DNA of 6,172 nucleotides from an uncultured Bryobacterales bacterium. Lineage in GTDB: Bacteria > Acidobacteriota > Terriglobia > Bryobacterales > Bryobacteraceae. Shown one piece after another: positions 4,754 through 6,172 of this stretch (position 1 is the first letter of the stretch; each line of letters begins with the position of its first letter). The stretch lies in the NCBI GenBank assembly GCA_937859895.1, contig CALMAV010000537.1, forward strand, positions 1 to 6,172, written 5' to 3'. Below the pieces are notes generated by a model. That model worked only from the letters and a program-made list of their open reading frames with translations. It was not told the origin of the DNA and did not search any database. A program made the position numbers and the translations under genes.

Positions 4754-6172
4754 TCAACGCTGACGCTCAATCATGCAGTCGCGCCAGTAGTAATCCACGG
4801 CAGCATTGTAATGGTAATCAGGGCCGGCTGTAGCAGTTGCTATCTGCTCCAGCGGTACCTTCGGACGGCGGTCAGCATAGAGCAGCCCGTTCGCTTCCTG
4901 ATAGGTGTCGGCAAACTGTGTGTAGCAAAAACCCGCCAGCGCCGGCAATGAACGCACAACCTCCAGAAGCGCGGTATAGCTTTGGAGAAACTGCTCCGCC
5001 GTTTGCGCACGAGCATAGCCCCACGCACCAGCCTCCTCGGTTAATGCAACGCCTCCGAACTCACTTAAGACAATCGGCTGCTGAGTATCCATCTTAGGGT
5101 CAAGCATCAAGATCCGCCCACCCGGTCGCTCCCTTTGCAACAGCCGCGACATCTCTACCTGACCGTAACGCTTACCAATCCGCTCAGGCTTCTCATCATA
5201 GTCGTGAATGCCGATAATATCTGTCGCAACGCTCTCCCACCCATCGTTCCCAATCACTGGCCGTGTCGGGTCCAGCGACTTCGTTAGGTGGTAAAGCGCC
5301 TGCACATAGTCGCGCTGTGCCGGGCTCTCTGGAAGATCAGGAACGCCCCACGACTCATTGATGGGCACCCAAGCCACAATACACGGATGACTGATGTCGC
5401 GCTTAAGTATCTGCACCCACTCGCTTGTCACCCGCTCAATGGTTCTGCGCGTATAGCGGTAAGCGCTCGGCATCTCCTCCCACACCAGCAGCCCCATCTT
5501 GTCAGCCCAATAAAGGTAGCGTCGCGACTCAATCTTCTGGTGCTTCCGGACGCCATTAAACCCAAGCTTCTTCGCCAGAACCACATCCTGCAACAGAGCA
5601 TCGTCGCTCGGCGCCGTCAAACCACTTTCGGGCCAGTAGCCCTGGTCCAGAACTAGCCGCAGAGGAAAAGGCCTCCCGTTTAGCACAAACCGGTTGCCCT
5701 CTAGTGAGATCGCTCGCAGCGCCGTATAGCTGGTCACCGTATCCAGCAAGACTCCCTCGTGGTCGCGAAGCTCCAGGATTGCGTCAATGATTGTGGGGCT
5801 GTCCGGACTCCACAATAAGTCATTGCGAAAATCGTCAATGCCCGGGTCAGACAGTGCGATCTGCCGATGAACTTCGCCGCTGACCACCGAGTACGTGTCC
5901 TCGGCGAGTACCGTCTGCCCTACTTTCAGACTCACGCTTAGCCGTAGTGGGCCAATCGTGTTGTCCGTTACCACCGCCTCCATGCCGATTTCCCAGCGAT
6001 GAAGGTTCGATGTCCAGTTCAGCCGCTCAATCCGAACCGCCGAGACCGTCTCTATCCACACGGTCTGCCAAATGCCTGTCGTACGCGGATACCAAATCGA
6101 GTGAGCCTCCAGCTTCCAGTCCTGCTTACCGCGAGGCTTGGCCAGATCCGCCGGATCGTCATCAGCCCGCAC
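4754..6172 (-). CDS. Glycoside hydrolase family 2 protein, 5' partial
   Basis: This is a retaining glycosidase of the beta-galactosidase/beta-glucuronidase/beta-mannosidase superfamily. The visible 472 residues run from the end of the sugar-binding jelly-roll domain (DDPxDLAKPRGKQDW, SIWYPRTTGIWQTVW, ~4-40) through the immunoglobulin-like domain (~45-155) into the TIM barrel (~160-460). The acid/base is E273 in PINESWG and the nucleophile is E371 in VLSEFGG, 98 residues apart as expected for the family. The barrel entry reads GVRKHQKIESRRYLYWADKMGLLVWEEMP (207-235 region), with HQK where LacZ-like enzymes have an HYP-type motif; this marks a bacterial GH2 subgroup of unsettled specificity, so I do not name the substrate. 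The GTG at the window edge is not taken as the start: conserved domain sequence is already under way there, and about 100-150 residues are probably missing, including any signal peptide. Stop TGA lies 15 bp before the DUF1348 gene, probably its operon partner. Confidence 0.94.
   Translation of the reverse strand: MRADDDPADLAKPRGKQDWKLEAHSIWYPRTTGIWQTVWIETVSAVRIERLNWTSNLHRWEIGMEAVVTDNTIGPLRLSVSLKVGQTVLAEDTYSVVSGEVHRQIALSDPGIDDFRNDLLWSPDSPTIIDAILELRDHEGVLLDTVTSYTALRAISLEGNRFVLNGRPFPLRLVLDQGYWPESGLTAPSDDALLQDVVLAKKLGFNGVRKHQKIESRRYLYWADKMGLLVWEEMPSAYRYTRRTIERVTSEWVQILKRDISHPCIVAWVPINESWGVPDLPESPAQRDYVQALYHLTKSLDPTRPVIGNDGWESVATDIIGIHDYDEKPERIGKRYGQVEMSRLLQRERPGGRILMLDPKMDTQQPIVLSEFGGVALTEEAGAWGYARAQTAEQFLQSYTALLEVVRSLPALAGFCYTQFADTYQEANGLLYADRRPKVPLEQIATATAGPDYHYNAAVDYYWRDCMIERQR

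Noticed and set aside
5288..5656. 122-residue + strand open frame inside the GH2 gene
   Set aside because: Antisense to the GH2 catalytic barrel with its conserved acid/base motif; no independent evidence.
6170..6172. GTG at the right edge as the GH2 start
   Set aside because: Conserved GH2 sugar-binding-domain sequence is already in progress there, so the gene continues beyond the window.
1..6172. CRISPR array, tRNA, transposase or attachment site
   Set aside because: No regularly spaced repeats, cloverleaf-like sequence, transposase motifs or paired terminal repeats were seen on either strand.

Overview
The gene content suggests a soil-type Acidobacteriota (Terriglobia-like) chromosome. 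The clues are moderate-to-high GC, a hypothetical protein with the NRxNA...STGPRTxEGK...HGL signature that I recall being frequent in acidobacterial genomes, a DUF1348 protein and a GH2 glycosidase. This is inference from protein style, not from a marker gene.

Layout, left to right. (1) Bases 2-3100, + strand: the C-terminal ~1032 codons of a type I restriction enzyme R subunit (HsdR, EcoEI/EcoAI-like). It enters from the left edge and keeps its nuclease, translocase and C-terminal parts intact. (2) Bases 3124-3572, - strand: a two-gene HicB-like/HicA-like toxin-antitoxin unit. The antitoxin comes first, the genes overlap by ATGA, and the unit converges on hsdR across only 23 bp. (3) Bases 3573-3738: a divergent intergenic region with a short inverted repeat and a GC-rich hairpin followed by a T-rich stretch. 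(4) Bases 3739-4368, + strand: an uncharacterised protein with the STGPRTxEGK signature. (5) Bases 4325-6172, - strand: a two-gene metabolic unit. A GH2 glycoside hydrolase enters from the right edge and is followed after 15 bp by a DUF1348 (NTF2-like fold) gene, whose 3' end overlaps gene 4 tail-to-tail by 44 bp.

The left half is therefore a defence segment (restriction plus toxin-antitoxin) and the right half ordinary carbohydrate metabolism. The unknown STGPRT-type gene sits at the junction. hsdM and hsdS are not visible and would be expected to the left. I see no tRNA, rRNA, transposase, CRISPR array or attachment site. No gene-free stretch exceeds 166 bp. I did not find a convincing new multi-gene system; the best leads are the STGPRT-type gene with its structured leader and the atypical HicBA-like pair.
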